Shown: positions 1 to 8,298, counted from the stretch's first letter. The stretch is DNA of 39,364 nt from Fibrobacterales bacterium Fibro_02 (GCA_001603905.1 LVAE01000036.1:1-39364), one strand, 5' to 3'. Numbers and translations: made by a program. The notes: generated from the sequence alone by a model not told the origin.

Positions 1-809
1 TTGAGCTTCATGACATCGTCATCAACGTCAGTCACGTAATCAGTGAGGCTAATGGATTCGAATTCGTTCTTTTCTTCGATGGTCTGGTCCGGAATCTTCT
101 GGAGCACCGGAGCATCGTTAATCGGCTTCACCACGAAGTTTGCGGTCGTAGAAGCGCTAGCATATTCACCGTCGGTAGCCGTAAACTTGATCTTTGCGGA
201 GCCGTACCAGTTCGGGTCAGGAATAATCACGGAAGCGACGCGGTTCGGGTCAATTTCCACATTCAGGTCGCCGTCGGCCTGATCCTTGCCAATCGGAGAG
301 ATATCAAATTCCCAGAGAATCTGGTTCTTCGGATGGTCGGGGTCGGTCACGTAGTCGTCGAGCTTGATCTTCGCGAAGGTCTTACCTTCGTCGATGGTCT
401 GGTCCGGAATCTGCTTGACTTCAGGCGGATTGTTCACGGATTCCACGTTGAAGTTCACTGTTTCAGAACCCGTGGCACCCTTGGAGTCAGTCGCGATAAA
501 GGTAATGTCTTCGGAACCGTTCCAGTACTGGTCTGGAATTTCAATCGTCGCTATGCGGTCGGGAGAAATGGAAACTTTAAGTTGCTTGTTGCCGGAAACG
601 GACCACTTGATTTTTTCAGGCTTGTCCATGTCATCGGTAACATACTTGTCCAATTTAATCGGAGCAAACTTCTTGCCTTCATCGATGGATTCACCCGGAA
701 TGCCCATCACGGAAGGAGCAGTATTCTCCGCCTCCTGAGCTACACCCACTGAGGCAAGCAAACTGACAGACGCCAATAATGCTGCTACAGATCTATTTTT
801 TCGTTTCAT
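1..809 (-). CDS. Secreted tandem-repeat (Ig/cadherin-like) surface protein, partial
   Basis: The frame is open for 269 codons from an ATG at 809 to the window edge, so the C-terminus lies outside. A GGGAGA ribosome-binding site sits just upstream. Residues 1-24 form a signal peptide (basic MKRKNR start, Ala/Leu/Ser core, VGVAQ end). Then come about 2.4 tandem repeats of ~100 residues starting near 31, 128 and 232. Each opens with an IPDQTI-D/E-E-G motif and a K/S-L-D-DYVTD stretch, and later has an I-PD-x-W-x-G-S segment and an F-x-ATD strand. This pattern resembles bacterial Ig-like or cadherin-like repeats of extracellular adhesins or large surface proteins. The Asp-rich YVTD segments could bind calcium, but that is inference. 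The rest of the protein could hold an enzymatic or anchoring domain. Confidence 0.85.
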   Translation of the reverse strand, partial: MKRKNRSVAALLASVSLLASVGVAQEAENTAPSVMGIPGESIDEGKKFAPIKLDKYVTDDMDKPEKIKWSVSGNKQLKVSISPDRIATIEIPDQYWNGSEDITFIATDSKGATGSETVNFNVESVNNPPEVKQIPDQTIDEGKTFAKIKLDDYVTDPDHPKNQILWEFDISPIGKDQADGDLNVEIDPNRVASVIIPDPNWYGSAKIKFTATDGEYASASTTANFVVKPINDAPVLQKIPDQTIEEKNEFESISLTDYVTDVDDDVMKL

Positions 810-1216
810 TTATGATCTCCCATAAATATCTTCTTCCAATTTCACCTTTTGCTTTCACAAAATAGAGAACCGCACCCGCTAGTCCGAGCGCAATTTTACG
901 AGGTCAAATATAATGATTTTATGCGCAAAAAAGCGCTAAAAAGCCGATTTTTCGTAAAAAAACGCAACCTGCGATGGCCATAAAAAATTCGCTTTTTTGT
1001 AACTTGTTGACAATCAACAAGTTAGCAAATCGAAACCCTTTTTACGTTATTTTCATTTTTTGAAATTTTCGGGGTCCTCAAAAAATTTTACAAACTTTTT
1101 ACGTTAAATCGGAACGAAAAGTTCCACTTTTAGACGTTTAGGGTGATCCAACTAATGACAACCATTTGCCAAAAAACTATTTTTTATCTAAACAAACAAA
1201 ACAGGCTAGGTAAAAA
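810..1216. other. AT-rich divergent intergenic region with no gene
   Basis: These ~400 bases separate two divergent genes and hold no credible ORF. They contain a perfect 10-bp inverted repeat with a 3-nt loop (1001-1023), a 12-base direct repeat CTTTTTACGTTA at 1038-1049 and 1095-1106, and a small GGAAC-GAAAA-GTTCC hairpin at 1111-1125. Promoters for both flanking genes should lie here. A TATTTTTT box near 1179-1186 could serve the plus-strand gene. Confidence 0.6.
1001..1023. promoter_or_regulatory. Perfect inverted repeat, candidate operator
   Basis: The arms AACTTGTTGA and TCAACAAGTT flank CAA, giving 10-bp perfect dyad symmetry. A TTGACA box (1007-1012) lies inside it, although no convincing -10 follows. 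There is no T-run after it, so it looks more like a protein-binding site than a terminator. Confidence 0.4.
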
Positions 1217-1627
1217 ATGAAATTCGTATTCCTTTGCGACGCCAACTACCTCAAGGGCGACATGGTCAACTTCGTGAACAACTTCCCCACCAACCACGAA
1301 CTGGTGACGATGACCTCCGACGAACTGCTTCAGACGAAGTCCATTTTCGAAGGCACGTTCGCCGTCCTCGCCGAACGCACCACCTGGCAGAAGAATTTCA
1401 GCCTGTTCCGCTATTTCGGCCTTCTTCCGCTTCTTGAAGTGCTTCCGCTCGGCATCGTGAGCCGTTCCCGCCGCGGCGAACCCCTCAAGGGCCGCACCCA
1501 GAACAGGAACCAGGAAATCTACTTCAACCCCGCCTCTTCCGCCGAAGAACTCTACCTCCAGGTAGACAAGTTCGTCGCTGCACCTCCGGCAGGTTTCAGC
1601 TATCCCCGCGGTTTCCAGAAGGCATAA
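1217..1627 (+). CDS. Hypothetical protein, first gene of M23 peptidase pair
   Basis: This is a 136-residue protein with no signal peptide. The ATG at 1217 follows a weak AGG site. I do not recognise the family. The N-terminal half (MKFVFLCDANYLKGD, then a TNHELVTMTSDELL segment) reads as an alternating strand/helix fold. A hydrophobic stretch FRYFGLLPLLEVLPLGIV lies at about residues 64-82, and an Arg-rich turn SRSRRGEP follows it. The stop is only 9 bases before the M23 peptidase start at 1637, so the two are very probably co-transcribed. It may act with that envelope protein, but no function can be read from the sequence. Confidence 0.75.
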   Translation: MKFVFLCDANYLKGDMVNFVNNFPTNHELVTMTSDELLQTKSIFEGTFAVLAERTTWQKNFSLFRYFGLLPLLEVLPLGIVSRSRRGEPLKGRTQNRNQEIYFNPASSAEELYLQVDKFVAAPPAGFSYPRGFQKA

Positions 1628-1636
1628 TTCGGAACC

Positions 1637-3169
1637 ATGCAGAGAAAGGTCCTGAACGACCTGTATAGGCAAGGCGGAGTCACCAGTTTCGCATTCCCCG
1701 GCGAAAACGAGATTCCGCTTGAGCCTCTGCAAAATCTTGCGCTGGCATTGAATGCCGGCGCTCGTTTTATGGTCATAGACTTTTCGGGAAAGAATCACCT
1801 CAAAGGTGACGCCCCCATTGAGGTCCAGGCTCTTTTCGAAAAGCCCCTTCCGCAGGAAATTCTGAACAAACTAAATTCAGAATCTTCAAGTTGGACCGTA
1901 ACCGGCTCCAGGGCTTTCCCCAAGGACGACGACCAGTTCCGGAACCTTTACCACAATCTGCAGCACATCAAGAAAGCCATCGCGCAAGTCGTCGTCATCT
2001 TACCCCTGGACATCAACGACGAAGAAGCCTACTACGCCAAGCTGATTTCAAGGCTGATCGTTATCGACGGCAACAGCGTAAGCGAGGCTTCCGCATACCT
2101 CGAAGACCTTCCCCACTTTAACAAGGCAAACCTGCTTTGGCTCCTGCCGCAAAAACCGAACAAGAAGAAATTCTACCACGCCTACCGAGCCGTCCGTAGA
2201 AGCCATTCCTTCTACAAGGAAATCAGGCTTTGCGATTGGAGAACAAGTCCCGAAGCATTCACCCAGATTATCGAGCAACTCCACAAGATTTCAATTATCG
2301 AGAAGAATCCGTTAGACGGATCCTCCAAGGTATTCAGGACCATTTTCCCACTGTTGCTTTTACTTGTGATTGCGCTTCCCTTCCTGTTCGTGACCGAAAC
2401 GGAACCCGGAATCTCGAACATGCGCAACCGCATCCACGAACGCGACAAGCTTTCTATTGCGCCTTCGTTCGAATACACCTTTGACGGCAAGGAAACCCTG
2501 CAACGCATCGCCCGCTACGCCATCGGAAGGTTCAGCGCCATCATTACCAACGAGCGCATGGTGCAGCAGTACATCAAGGTAACACTCGAAGAAAACGGCT
2601 ACCCTGCCAACGCCTGGGAAAAGAACAAATTAAACGTTCCTCCCGAAGGGACCATCGTCAAGTTTTCGAGGCCCGACTACATCGGCAACACCGCATCGGA
2701 TTCCATCGGCGCCGCCTGGAAATACTGGACATCGATTGTGTCGGACAGTGTCGCCTACATTACGGAATTTTACCACCCCCAAGCCACAGCGAATTTTAGA
2801 CAGCACAACGGCATCGATGTAGCAAGCCGTCAGGGAGCACGCATACTCGCGCCGTTTGCCGCCAAGGCATGGACCGCCCGCGATGAACGCGGAGGAATCG
2901 TCATCGGTCTTGTACGCAAGAAAGATGTCGTCATTTTCATGCACTGCGACCAGTTACTTTATCTGGACGGTCAGGAAGTCATGGCCGGAGATCCCATCGC
3001 AACAGTCGGCCTCACAGGGCACACGACAGGCCCCCACGCCCACGTTGTCACGGGAATCATCGACCGTAACGGGAACAAGTCTATCGGCAATGTTCGATAC
3101 AAAGTAATCGACCCGATTAAGTGGTTCTACATGTTCAAGCCCACAGCCGATGCCGTACGCAATCGATAA
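1637..3169 (+). CDS. Membrane-anchored M23 family peptidase with N-terminal cytoplasmic domain
   Basis: A 510-residue protein in three parts. Residues 1-230 have no signal peptide and look soluble, with alternating hydrophobic strands such as FMVIDF, QVVVILPLD and RLIVID. One transmembrane helix lies at about 235-253 (FPLLLLLVIALPFLFV). The C-terminal part should be periplasmic: a LysM-like stretch near 280-345 (ETLQRIARYAIG to GTIVKF), then a peptidase M23 (lysostaphin/LytM-type) domain at ~385-500. Zinc-ligand motifs are intact: HNGID (HxxxD), then TGHTTGPHAH with the HxH pair. M23 enzymes are zinc endopeptidases that cut peptidoglycan cross-bridges. The single mid-protein membrane helix with a large cytoplasmic half is unusual for the family. 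It follows the 1217 gene by 9 bases. Confidence 0.88.
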   Translation: MQRKVLNDLYRQGGVTSFAFPGENEIPLEPLQNLALALNAGARFMVIDFSGKNHLKGDAPIEVQALFEKPLPQEILNKLNSESSSWTVTGSRAFPKDDDQFRNLYHNLQHIKKAIAQVVVILPLDINDEEAYYAKLISRLIVIDGNSVSEASAYLEDLPHFNKANLLWLLPQKPNKKKFYHAYRAVRRSHSFYKEIRLCDWRTSPEAFTQIIEQLHKISIIEKNPLDGSSKVFRTIFPLLLLLVIALPFLFVTETEPGISNMRNRIHERDKLSIAPSFEYTFDGKETLQRIARYAIGRFSAIITNERMVQQYIKVTLEENGYPANAWEKNKLNVPPEGTIVKFSRPDYIGNTASDSIGAAWKYWTSIVSDSVAYITEFYHPQATANFRQHNGIDVASRQGARILAPFAAKAWTARDERGGIVIGLVRKKDVVIFMHCDQLLYLDGQEVMAGDPIATVGLTGHTTGPHAHVVTGIIDRNGNKSIGNVRYKVIDPIKWFYMFKPTADAVRNR

Positions 3170-3314
3170 ACGCCGCTGTTGAAAAAAACACAACACTTCC
3201 CCGCAAGTGACACTCATCACAAACTCACTCAAAAAGTGTTCTCTAAGTGTTTTTTTAGGTCAGTTGTAAGCTATTTGTTACATCTGACCCCTCGCCAAAA
3301 AATTGACATTTAAA

Positions 3315-3322
3315 TAATTTTG
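3315..3322 (+). promoter_or_regulatory. Putative -7 promoter element (TAATTTTG) for lipoprotein gene
   Basis: TAATTTTG matches the Bacteroidetes-type -7 consensus TAnnTTTG and lies 48 bases before the lipoprotein ATG at 3371. No clear -33 TTTG is found at the usual 19-21 base spacing. Confidence 0.35.
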
Positions 3323-3370
3323 ATTCCGGAATTAGGGAATTGGCTTCAACAAAGAAAAAGGATAAATAAA

Positions 3371-3820
3371 ATGAAGTTTAGAGTTTTGGCTCTTGCAACC
3401 ATAACCGCCGCCCTTCTTACCGGATGTTCCGGTGTTGTCACTCCCAAAGCAGAACTCGCTAGCCACGATTCGGACCACAACATTCCTGCCATCGACGAGA
3501 TGATTATTTCGTACAAGCAGGATTACATCAACAAGTGCTATATGCCTATTGTCAAGAAACATCCGCCTGAAAACCAGTGTCAGTCCGAATTGTTCCAGAT
3601 GCTTGAACGCAGCTATCATTTGGACTACAACCAGAACCACGTGGCTATGGCCTCTAACAAGTTGCTGTTCAAGGACATAGATGCAAAGATCATCGAAATG
3701 TCCAGAAACGATCCTGAAGTCCGCAACGCCATTCGCGCAGGCGCCTTCACCAGCACAAGCGAAATGCTCAGCTACTATCACGAAAAGTACCATTTCGACA
3801 CCCAGATCGAGCAGTACTAA
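3371..3820 (+). CDS. Small lipoprotein of unknown function
   Basis: This is a 149-residue lipoprotein. I chose the ATG at 3371 over the upstream in-frame ATG at 3320 because it gives a proper signal (MKFRVLALATITAALLTGCS) and follows an AAAGGA site. The lipobox LTGC places the lipidated Cys at residue 19. The mature part is hydrophilic and helical, with QDYINKCYMPIVKKH and ENQCQSELFQML segments. The two further Cys residues could form a disulfide. I do not recognise the family. The gene ends in a strong terminator at 3849-3879, so it is the last gene of its transcript or a single-gene unit. Confidence 0.8.
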   Translation: MKFRVLALATITAALLTGCSGVVTPKAELASHDSDHNIPAIDEMIISYKQDYINKCYMPIVKKHPPENQCQSELFQMLERSYHLDYNQNHVAMASNKLLFKDIDAKIIEMSRNDPEVRNAIRAGAFTSTSEMLSYYHEKYHFDTQIEQY

Positions 3821-3848
3821 AAATCAGCCATTTTTACGAGAGAGAGAA

Positions 3849-3879
3849 GCCCGCAGTTGAAAAGCTGCGGGCTCTTTTT
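3849..3879 (+). terminator. Rho-independent terminator after lipoprotein gene
   Basis: A perfect 8-bp stem GCCCGCAG / CTGCGGGC (3849-3856, 3865-3872) with an 8-nt loop is followed by CTCTTTTTC. It ends directly before the leuC promoter element. Confidence 0.85.
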
Positions 3880-3880
3880 C

Positions 3881-3888
3881 TATATTTG
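3881..3888 (+). promoter_or_regulatory. Putative leuC promoter -7 element (TATATTTG)
   Basis: TATATTTG is an exact match to TAnnTTTG, immediately after the preceding terminator and ~40 bases before the leuC ATG. A TTG lies about 20 bases upstream, within the terminator loop. Confidence 0.45.
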
Positions 3889-3928
3889 TGCCCGTCAAAA
3901 CGCAAAAAAACTCAAAAGAGACAAAATC

Positions 3929-5338
3929 ATGGGAAAATCACTCTATCAGAAGATTTTTGAAAGCCACACGGTAGCAAAGCTCCCGAGCGGCCAGTACCAG
4001 CTCTTTATCGGGCTCCACCTCTGCCACGAAGTCACGAGCCCGCAGGCTTTTGCGCAGCTCCGCGAAGAAGGCCAGAAGGTTCTGTTCCCCGAACGCACTT
4101 TTGCAACGGTGGACCACATTATTCCGACCACATTCCCGGAACGCAACCGCCCGCTCAAGGACGGCATTTCCGAAGAGATGTTCTCCCATATCGAAAACAA
4201 CACCAAGAACAACGGCATCAAGTTCTTTGGCCCCGCTACCGCCGAACAGGGCGTGATCCACATCGTGGGCCCCGAAGAAGGCGTGACCCAGCCGGGCATG
4301 ACCATTGCCTGCGGTGACTCCCACACGGCAACCCACGGTGCATTCGGCGCTATCGCGTTCGGTATCGGCACGAGCCAGGTGGCCGACGTTCTCGCCACCC
4401 AGACGCTCGCCATGAGCCCCTTGAAGACTCGCCGCATCAAGTTCACCGGCAAGCTCAAGCCGGGCGTGACCGCCAAGGACGTGGCCCTCGCCTACATCGC
4501 TAAGCTCGGCGTGAACGGCGGCGTTGGCTACGCTTACGAATTTGCAGGTCCGGTCATCGAAGAAATGGGCATGGAAGGCCGTATGACGGTCTGCAACATG
4601 GCTATCGAAGGTGGCGCCCGCGTCGGTTACTGCAACCCCGACGAAAAGACTTTTGAATACCTCAAGGGCCGTCCGTACGCCCCGAAGGCTGACAAGTGGG
4701 ACGAAGCCGTTGCTTACTGGAAGTCTGTGGCTACCGACGCCGACGCCCAGTTTGACGACGAAGTCGAAATCAACTGCGACAACCTCGAACCGATGGTCAC
4801 CTGGGGCATTACGCCTGCTCAGGCCATCCCGCTCAATGGCAACATGCCGAAGATCGACGAGTTCGAAGGCAGCGAAAAGAAGGTCATTTCCGAAGCCTAC
4901 GAATACATGGGCTGGGAAGAAGGTTCCAAGATGATTGGCCGCCCCATCGACATCGCGTTCGTGGGTAGCTGCACCAACGGCCGCCTCAGCGACTTGCAGG
5001 CCGCCGCCGAAATCATCAAGGGCCACAAGGTCGCCCCCACCGTGAAGATGTGGGTCGTTCCGGGCTCCATGAAGATCAAGGTGGAAGCCGAAGCCCTCGG
5101 CCTCGACAAGATCTTTAAGGAAGCCGGTGCCGAATGGCGCGAAGCAGGCTGCTCGCTCTGCCTCGCCATGAACCCGGACAAGCTCAAGGGCCGCCAGGTG
5201 AGCGCCTCCTCCAGTAACCGTAACTTCAAGGGCCGTCAGGGCAGCCCCACGGGCCGCACCATCCTCATGAGCCCCGCCATGGTGGCCGCCGCCGCCATCG
5301 AAGGCTGTGTCACCGACGTCCGCAAGTACATCAAGTAA
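3929..5338 (+). CDS. leuC: 3-isopropylmalate dehydratase large subunit LeuC
   Basis: A 469-residue protein. The ATG at 3929 gives the family N-terminus [15 protein letters not shown] and follows an AGAGA site; the upstream in-frame ATG at 3857 lies inside the terminator and is rejected. LeuC with LeuD isomerises 2-isopropylmalate to 3-isopropylmalate in leucine synthesis, using a [4Fe-4S] cluster. The three cluster cysteines are visible in VGSCTNGR (near residue 348) and [12 protein letters not shown] (near 407 and 410). The substrate and active-site motifs [19 protein letters not shown] and [12 protein letters not shown] are intact. Length matches bacterial LeuC. leuD follows 19 bases later; leuA and leuB are not in the window. 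Confidence 0.97.
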   Translation: MGKSLYQKIFESHTVAKLPSGQYQLFIGLHLCHEVTSPQAFAQLREEGQKVLFPERTFATVDHIIPTTFPERNRPLKDGISEEMFSHIENNTKNNGIKFFGPATAEQGVIHIVGPEEGVTQPGMTIACGDSHTATHGAFGAIAFGIGTSQVADVLATQTLAMSPLKTRRIKFTGKLKPGVTAKDVALAYIAKLGVNGGVGYAYEFAGPVIEEMGMEGRMTVCNMAIEGGARVGYCNPDEKTFEYLKGRPYAPKADKWDEAVAYWKSVATDADAQFDDEVEINCDNLEPMVTWGITPAQAIPLNGNMPKIDEFEGSEKKVISEAYEYMGWEEGSKMIGRPIDIAFVGSCTNGRLSDLQAAAEIIKGHKVAPTVKMWVVPGSMKIKVEAEALGLDKIFKEAGAEWREAGCSLCLAMNPDKLKGRQVSASSSNRNFKGRQGSPTGRTILMSPAMVAAAAIEGCVTDVRKYIK

Positions 5339-5357
5339 CGCTAAGGAGATTTAAAAA

Positions 5358-5960
5358 ATGAATTCTATCGACATTGTTAAAGGTTCCGGCGTTCCTGTAC
5401 GCGGCAACGACATCGACACTGACCGTATCATCCCGGCACGCTTCCTCAAGTGCGTCACGTTCGAAGGCCTTGGCGCAAACGCCTTTGCCGACGATATCGC
5501 AGGCCTCGCCGCTCAGGGCAAGGTCCACCCGTTCCGCGATCCGGCTTACAAGAACGGTTCCATCCTCGTTTCGAACCAGAACTTCGGTTGCGGTTCCAGC
5601 CGTGAACACGCTCCGCAGGCCCTGAAGCGCTGGGGCATCCGCGCCATCATCGCCGAAAGCTACTCCGAAATCTTCTTCGGTAACTGCGTCGCCATTGGCG
5701 TGCCCTGCTACAAGGTGAGCCACGAAGTTGCAGACAAGATTCTCGCCTGGATCGAAGCTCACCCGAGCGAAGAACTCGTCACCAGCACCGAAAGCCGCAC
5801 GCTCAAGATGGGTGACGAAACCATCGAGCTCACGCTTGCCGACGGCCCCCGCGGTCAGTTCCTCGACGGCTCCTGGCACGCACGTTCCGCCCTTATGGCC
5901 AACGCCGACAAGGTGCAGGAACTTGCTGCTAAGCTCCCGTACATGCAGTTCTTGAAGTAA
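5358..5960 (+). CDS. leuD: 3-isopropylmalate dehydratase small subunit LeuD
   Basis: A 200-residue protein that forms the swivel domain of the LeuCD isomerase. It starts at an ATG preceded by an excellent AAGGAG site with good spacing. Family signatures are clear: GNDIDTDRIIPARFLK near residues 16-31, and NFGCGSSREHAPQAL near 75-89, which lines the active site. FFGNCVAIGVPC near 106-117 is also typical. It lies 19 bases after leuC on the same transcript. Terminator-like hairpins follow at 5970-5994 and 6004-6037. Confidence 0.97.
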   Translation: MNSIDIVKGSGVPVRGNDIDTDRIIPARFLKCVTFEGLGANAFADDIAGLAAQGKVHPFRDPAYKNGSILVSNQNFGCGSSREHAPQALKRWGIRAIIAESYSEIFFGNCVAIGVPCYKVSHEVADKILAWIEAHPSEELVTSTESRTLKMGDETIELTLADGPRGQFLDGSWHARSALMANADKVQELAAKLPYMQFLK

Positions 5961-5969
5961 TCGCAAAAT

Positions 5970-5994
5970 GTCATCCCGGACTTGTTCCGGGATC
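5970..5994. repeat. Dispersed palindromic repeat (GTCATCCCGGA...GGGATC)
   Basis: A perfect 8-bp inverted repeat ATCCCGGA-CTTGT-TCCGGGAT sits just after leuD. Its GTCATCC and GGATC ends recur at 13099, 13814, 23874 and 34783. It may also help end transcription. Confidence 0.6.
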
Positions 5995-6003
5995 GCCTTT
6001 TAC

Positions 6004-6037
6004 AAAAACGTCCAGGTTAAAAGCTTGGGCGTTTTTT
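6004..6037 (+). terminator. Rho-independent terminator after leuD
   Basis: AAAACGTCCAGG pairs with the CTTGGGCGTTTT half through a G-T wobble and one mismatch, and ends in a T-run. It closes the leuCD unit. Confidence 0.7.
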
Positions 6038-6194
6038 ATCATTTAGGACAATCAAATCACTTGCCAACCCGCATAAATAAAGATATATTCAAAAAGTTGT
6101 TTTTATAAAGACTCTTTTTAACGACAACCTGTAAAAGGCACTCAATAAGAATTAACGTCCTATACCATAATTTATATTTCGTAAAGAGGCGATT

Positions 6195-7319
6195 ATGAAA
6201 AAAATTATAACAGCTCTTTCTTCTGCTCTCCTGCTTATTGCTTGTGGAGAAGATTCTGCAACGCAGCCTAAGGAGCAGGCTGCCGTAGAAGACAGCAGCA
6301 CTTCCAGCATCCCCGTAATCAACTATTCCTCAAGCGAAAACAAGAACAACAATTCATCAAACAGCGTTAAGCCTTCGTCCTCTGCTGCAAACAATACATC
6401 ATCCAGCAATTCGCTGCAACTTAGTTCATCTTCACACAACGAACCGACTCAATACTCCAGCGAATCTCCTACACCCCAATCAAGTTCATCTCTCAATAAA
6501 ATATGCATAAACGATATTGATTGTGATATTGGAGACGACTTATCTTGCAATACAGAAGGAAAAATCATCGAAGGAAAAGATTATCCTTCAAATAGATATT
6601 ACTGCACAAAAAACGGCCTATGGGTTTCTCTAACTGACGGATGGAGCTGGGACATACCGAAAGAAGTACGTTGTGATAAACCAGTCACTTACGGCACGCT
6701 AACTGACACCAGAGAATCTCCAGCAAAGACATACAGAACGGTAAAAATAGGTTCCCAAACATGGATGGCAGAAAATCTCAATTACAAAGTGAACGACAAA
6801 AAATCAAGCTGGTGCTATGGCAACAATCCTGCAAATTGCGAAATTACAGGTCGATTATACACATGGAATGCAGCAGTCGGGAGGAATGAAGAAGACTGCG
6901 AGGACGACAAAACGTGCGGCATTAACGAACCCGTAAAAGGAGTTTGTCCAAATGGTTGGCACTTGCCTAGTAAAAGCGAATGGGAAACTCTAGTCAACTA
7001 TACGAACAGTACAACCCCTGCCCACATCTTAAAATCTCAAACAGGATGGGGACGGGTATTTCGCGGCACACATAATGGTGGTTCTGACGACTACGGCTTC
7101 TGCATATTACCTAGCAGCAGAAAATACTACAACTACAGCCAAACGCCAGCATTAAGCGATACCACAATTTTTGATTACGACGGATTAGCACTCTTTTGGA
7201 CTTCAACACTCCAATACGGAAACCTTGCTTATTATGTAAAAACAGCATCTGCCGATGAAATGAGCTTTATGCAAGACTTCATCTATTATGGAATGTCCGT
7301 TAGGTGCGTAAAAGATTAA
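6195..7319 (+). CDS. FISUMP-domain lipoprotein
   Basis: A 374-residue lipoprotein. The signal peptide MKKIITALSSALLLIAC ends in a lipobox with Cys at residue 17. Residues ~20-105 are a low-complexity Ser/Asn linker rich in SSSS runs. A short Cys-containing segment follows (CINDIDCDIGDD, CNTEGKIIEG). The C-terminal ~200 residues are the FISUMP domain (Fibrobacter succinogenes major paralogous domain): KTYRTVKIGSQTWMAENLNY, SSWCYGNNPANC, GRLYTWNAA, GVCPNGWHLPSKSEWETL and a closing SVRCVKD. The domain is abundant in Fibrobacter surface proteins; its function is unknown. An AGAGG site precedes the ATG, and a TATATTTC element (6173-6180) lies 14 bases upstream. The gene is AT-richer than leuCD. 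Confidence 0.92.
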   Translation: MKKIITALSSALLLIACGEDSATQPKEQAAVEDSSTSSIPVINYSSSENKNNNSSNSVKPSSSAANNTSSSNSLQLSSSSHNEPTQYSSESPTPQSSSSLNKICINDIDCDIGDDLSCNTEGKIIEGKDYPSNRYYCTKNGLWVSLTDGWSWDIPKEVRCDKPVTYGTLTDTRESPAKTYRTVKIGSQTWMAENLNYKVNDKKSSWCYGNNPANCEITGRLYTWNAAVGRNEEDCEDDKTCGINEPVKGVCPNGWHLPSKSEWETLVNYTNSTTPAHILKSQTGWGRVFRGTHNGGSDDYGFCILPSSRKYYNYSQTPALSDTTIFDYDGLALFWTSTLQYGNLAYYVKTASADEMSFMQDFIYYGMSVRCVKD

Positions 7320-7366
7320 GATGATTTTTAAAATTTCTTCACACCAGCGTTCTTTTCAACAGTATC

Positions 7367-7867
7367 GTGACATCTTATAGGGACTCTTTTGAAGTTGAGT
7401 TTTCAGAAAAGGAATCCCCCAAACCCATGCTCTCTTCCCCCATCGACAACATTCTCGTAGAAAAGGCAAAGCGCCAAATGTACTTGCGCAACGGCGAGAA
7501 TATCGTCAAGACGTACAGGATTTCGCTTGGCAAGAATCCCGTGGGTGCGAAGGTCAAGTCCGGTGACAACAAGACGCCCGAAGGCAACTACACCATCGAA
7601 AGGCACAACCCCAAAAGCATTTTTCATTTATCGCTGAAGGTTTCGTACCCGAACGCGGAGCAAATCGAGGCCGCAAAAGTTGGCAACTACGAGCCAGGCG
7701 GAGACATCATGATTCACGGCTACCCGAACAAAGTTCCGGCGTTCCTCTTTAAATTCTGGCACAAGTGGAAAGACTGGACTGCCGGCTGCATCGCCGTCAC
7801 GAACGACGAAATCGAAGAAATCTACGACGCAGTCAAGGACGGCACGCCGATAACCATCAAGCCTTAG
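7367..7867 (+). CDS. L,D-transpeptidase (YkuD) family protein
   Basis: The YkuD domain covers nearly the whole protein: ILVEKAKRQMYL, DNKTPEGNYTIE, then the catalytic block IMIHGYP and DWTAGCIAVTNDE, which carries the family HG and G-C motif with the nucleophile Cys. These enzymes make 3-3 peptidoglycan cross-links or attach proteins to peptidoglycan in the periplasm. The start is uncertain. GTG at 7367 gives 166 residues; ATG at 7427 gives 146 and has an AAAGGA about 13 bases upstream. Neither start gives a signal peptide, which is odd for a periplasmic enzyme; the in-frame stop at 7322 rules out a longer N-terminus. Closest kin by layout is the YafK/ErfK type. It lies 47 bases after the FISUMP gene. 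Confidence 0.85.
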   Translation: MTSYRDSFEVEFSEKESPKPMLSSPIDNILVEKAKRQMYLRNGENIVKTYRISLGKNPVGAKVKSGDNKTPEGNYTIERHNPKSIFHLSLKVSYPNAEQIEAAKVGNYEPGGDIMIHGYPNKVPAFLFKFWHKWKDWTAGCIAVTNDEIEEIYDAVKDGTPITIKP

Positions 7868-7878
7868 AAGCTGGCTTT

Positions 7879-7893
7879 TAGGGCGAAGCCCTA
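7879..7893. repeat. Short palindrome between convergent genes
   Basis: TAGGGC-GAA-GCCCTA is a perfect 6-bp stem that overlaps the PIN gene stop codon and lies 12 bases after the L,D-transpeptidase stop. It may act as a weak shared terminator, but no T-run follows on either strand. Confidence 0.4.
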
Positions 7894-8298
7894 CCCTAAC
7901 AAATCAAGCATCTGCCGGGGCGTGACAACAACAGGTGTCTCAGGGAAATGCTTAACATTTCCCGTCACAAGATGCGTTTCGACTGTTTTGCCGTGTGCTA
8001 ACGCGACTGCATAAAAAACAATGTCCTTGGGGTCCGGCATCGATTCGCAAATTTCAACCAAGTCAGATTCCATCACGCAAAGGCGATTGATTTGCAACAA
8101 AGTTTCAGCGATTCTTACAGGCGAAAATCCGAATTTAGGTCTGTTGAGAACAACCCTATATTCCTCAAGAATTTCTTCATTCAAAACAGGAACAATCCGC
8201 CCATCAAATACAGCCTGCATAACGAGACCCGGAACAGAATCCCATTTCAGAAAAGCAGACACAAGAACATTCGTATCGATTACAGCATAATGCTTCAT
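7891..8298 (-). CDS. PIN-domain toxin (putative toxin of a toxin-antitoxin pair)
   Basis: A 135-residue PIN-fold ribonuclease of the COG1569 / PIN_3 type. The N-terminus MKHYAVIDTNVLVSAFLKW holds the first metal-binding Asp (residue 8) in the canonical DTNVLVSA motif. Further acidic positions are seen in EEILEEY and in MPDPKDIVF, and the late motif is THLVTGNVKHFP. PIN toxins cut RNA with Mg/Mn ions held by these acids. Its ATG overlaps the stop of the upstream antitoxin by 4 bases (ATGA), so the two are translationally coupled. No residues appear to be missing, so I expect it to be active. Confidence 0.9.
   Translation of the reverse strand: MKHYAVIDTNVLVSAFLKWDSVPGLVMQAVFDGRIVPVLNEEILEEYRVVLNRPKFGFSPVRIAETLLQINRLCVMESDLVEICESMPDPKDIVFYAVALAHGKTVETHLVTGNVKHFPETPVVVTPRQMLDLLG

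Noticed and set aside
3170..3314. Terminator after the M23 peptidase gene
   Set aside because: Repeated AAGTG/CACTT words and a T-run are present, but no stable stem directly precedes the T-run.
3857..3928. N-terminal extension of leuC
   Set aside because: The extension lies inside a terminator hairpin and upstream of the promoter box; the family starts at MGKSLYQ.
3938..5026. 362-residue open frame on minus strand inside leuC
   Set aside because: It is antisense to a fully conserved LeuC; the open frame results from codon bias (rich in His/Val/Gly/Asp shadow sequence), with no start signal.
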